Source of the DNA: Salinicoccus roseus
GTDB lineage: Bacteria; Bacillota; Bacilli; Staphylococcales; Salinicoccaceae
NCBI RefSeq assembly: GCF_003814515.1
Contig: NZ_RKQJ01000001.1
Coordinates: 1,329,795 to 1,393,794 of the forward strand
Direction: 5' to 3'
Length of the DNA stretch: 64,000 bases
The position numbers were made by a program, and so were the translations under genes. Below the pieces are notes generated by a model. It was given only the letters and a program-made list of their open reading frames with translations, was not told the origin of the DNA and did not search any database. Positions 63,638-64,000 of this stretch are shown piece after piece; position 1 is the stretch's first letter, and each line of letters opens with the position of its first letter.

Positions 63638-63713
63638 TGGTGGAGAATGACGGGTTCGAACCGCCGACCCTCTGCTTGTAAGGCAGATGCTCTCCCAGCT
63701 GAGCTAATTCTCC
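63638..63713 (-). tRNA. tRNA-Val(TAC)
   Basis: Acceptor GGAGAAT/ATTCTCC, anticodon loop CTTACAA (TAC). CCA is encoded and lies one nucleotide from the 5' end of tRNA-Tyr. Confidence 0.95.
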
Positions 63714-63719
63714 AATCAA

Positions 63720-63791
63720 TGACCCGTACGGGATTCGAACCCGTGTTACCGCCGTGAAAGGGCGGTGTCTTAACCACTTGACCAACGGGCC
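63720..63791 (-). tRNA. tRNA-Glu(TTC)
   Basis: Acceptor GGCCCGT/ACGGGTC (one G-T pair), anticodon loop CTTTCAC (TTC). CCA is not encoded. Confidence 0.95.
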
Positions 63792-63817
63792 AACATATAT
63801 GTAATTAAACAAAAAAA

Positions 63818-63892
63818 TGGCTCCACAGGTAGGATTCGAACCTACGACCGATCGGTTAACAGCCGATAGCTCTACCACTGAGCTACTGTGGA
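63818..63892 (-). tRNA. tRNA-Asn(GTT)
   Basis: Acceptor TCCACAG/CTGTGGA, anticodon loop CTGTTAA (GTT). CCA is encoded. Confidence 0.95.
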
Positions 63893-63906
63893 ATAAACAA
63901 TGAATT

Positions 63907-64000
63907 GCCCGGCGGCGTCCTACTCTCACGGGACGTCAGTCCAACTACCATCGGCGCTGGAGAGCTTAACTGCTGTGTTCGGCATGGGAACAGGTGGGGC
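63907..64000 (-). rRNA. rrf: 5S ribosomal RNA, partial
   Basis: On the minus strand GCCCCACCTGTTCCCATGCC, then the core with GAACACAGCAGTTAAGCTC and the end GACGCCGCCGGGC are characteristic of 5S rRNA. The 5' end lies beyond the window. It is followed by the tRNA cluster, so this is the distal end of an rRNA operon. Confidence 0.95.

Noticed and set aside
63457..63929. Two open frames of about 100 codons on the minus strand over the tRNA genes
   Set aside because: They translate tRNA T-arm repeats (GSNPV/RVRIP patterns), a known artefact of tRNA clusters.

Overview
The window looks like part of the chromosome of a low-GC, non-spore-forming Gram-positive coccus of the Staphylococcaceae, most likely a halotolerant Salinicoccus-type organism. 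This is inferred from the moderate G+C content (high for a staphylococcus), the cdaA-cdaR-glmM / glmS / arginase neighbourhood, a Sle1-type LysM-CHAP cell-wall hydrolase with a WalR box, CtsR, CodY and CcpA-type operators, and very acidic exported proteins. Species was not tested by any search. No insertion sequence, prophage, CRISPR array or plasmid function was seen; this is mostly ordinary core and near-core chromosome.

Layout. 0.1-10.4 kb: a small coiled-coil lipoprotein, then three tandem paralogous peptide-binding lipoproteins, each with its own promoter and terminator, divergent from one dppC-dppB-dppD-dppF operon with a CodY-like box in the intergenic region. 10.4-18 kb: DUF456 and MFS membrane proteins, a LysR regulator, a sigma-B-type short-chain dehydrogenase that lacks its catalytic Lys, a DUF402 protein, and a YtrA-type GntR/ABC operon with a palindromic operator. 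18-26 kb: an atypical SDR, YebC, a Bax-inhibitor-like membrane protein, the LysM/CHAP hydrolase, an epimerase-like protein, an MFS transporter, a small K+ channel, a dicarboxylate/amino acid symporter and a GNAT acetyltransferase. 26-29.3 kb: queuosine precursor genes queC-queD-queE, a DsbA-like oxidoreductase, and queF behind a preQ1-I riboswitch. 29.5-38.8 kb: gamma-glutamyltransferase, TrhO, a YhdH-type oxidoreductase, a BASS-family transporter, an O-methyltransferase, a 53-residue ORF, a DHA2 drug exporter, YwbE, an SDR and a YdjM-type membrane protein. 38.9-41.8 kb: a complete membrane-fluidity module (desaturase, DesK-like kinase, DesR-like regulator). 41.8-49 kb: metabolic and hypothetical genes, CDF metal efflux, aldo/keto reductase, a 53-residue lipoprotein, a methyltransferase and an aldehyde dehydrogenase. 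49-51.7 kb: clpE with two promoters and several CtsR boxes, then a broken DUF1801 gene. 51.7-55 kb: a cre-controlled pair made of a cystathionine gamma-synthase-family enzyme and a creatinase/ectoine-hydrolase-like M24 protein, and a SurA-like lipoprotein. 55.4-61.7 kb: glmS with its glmS ribozyme, glmM, cdaR, cdaA and an XRE regulator. 61.8-64 kb: a winged-helix regulator, arginase, six tRNA genes and the 3' part of a 5S rRNA gene, the end of an rRNA operon read on the minus strand.

Functional links. cdaA-cdaR-glmM with glmS couples c-di-AMP synthesis to UDP-GlcNAc precursor supply, and glmS is controlled by its ribozyme. Peptide import (dpp) and the metB-like/M24 pair carry sites typical of CodY and CcpA, so nutrient state probably governs both. 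Nothing in the window is clearly a new multi-gene system. The best second-look items are the SDR that lost its catalytic Lys, the metal-ligand-less M24 protein in a cre-controlled pair, the triplicated binding proteins, the decayed DUF1801 gene, two 53-residue genes, and long or palindromic intergenic elements near ggt and arginase.
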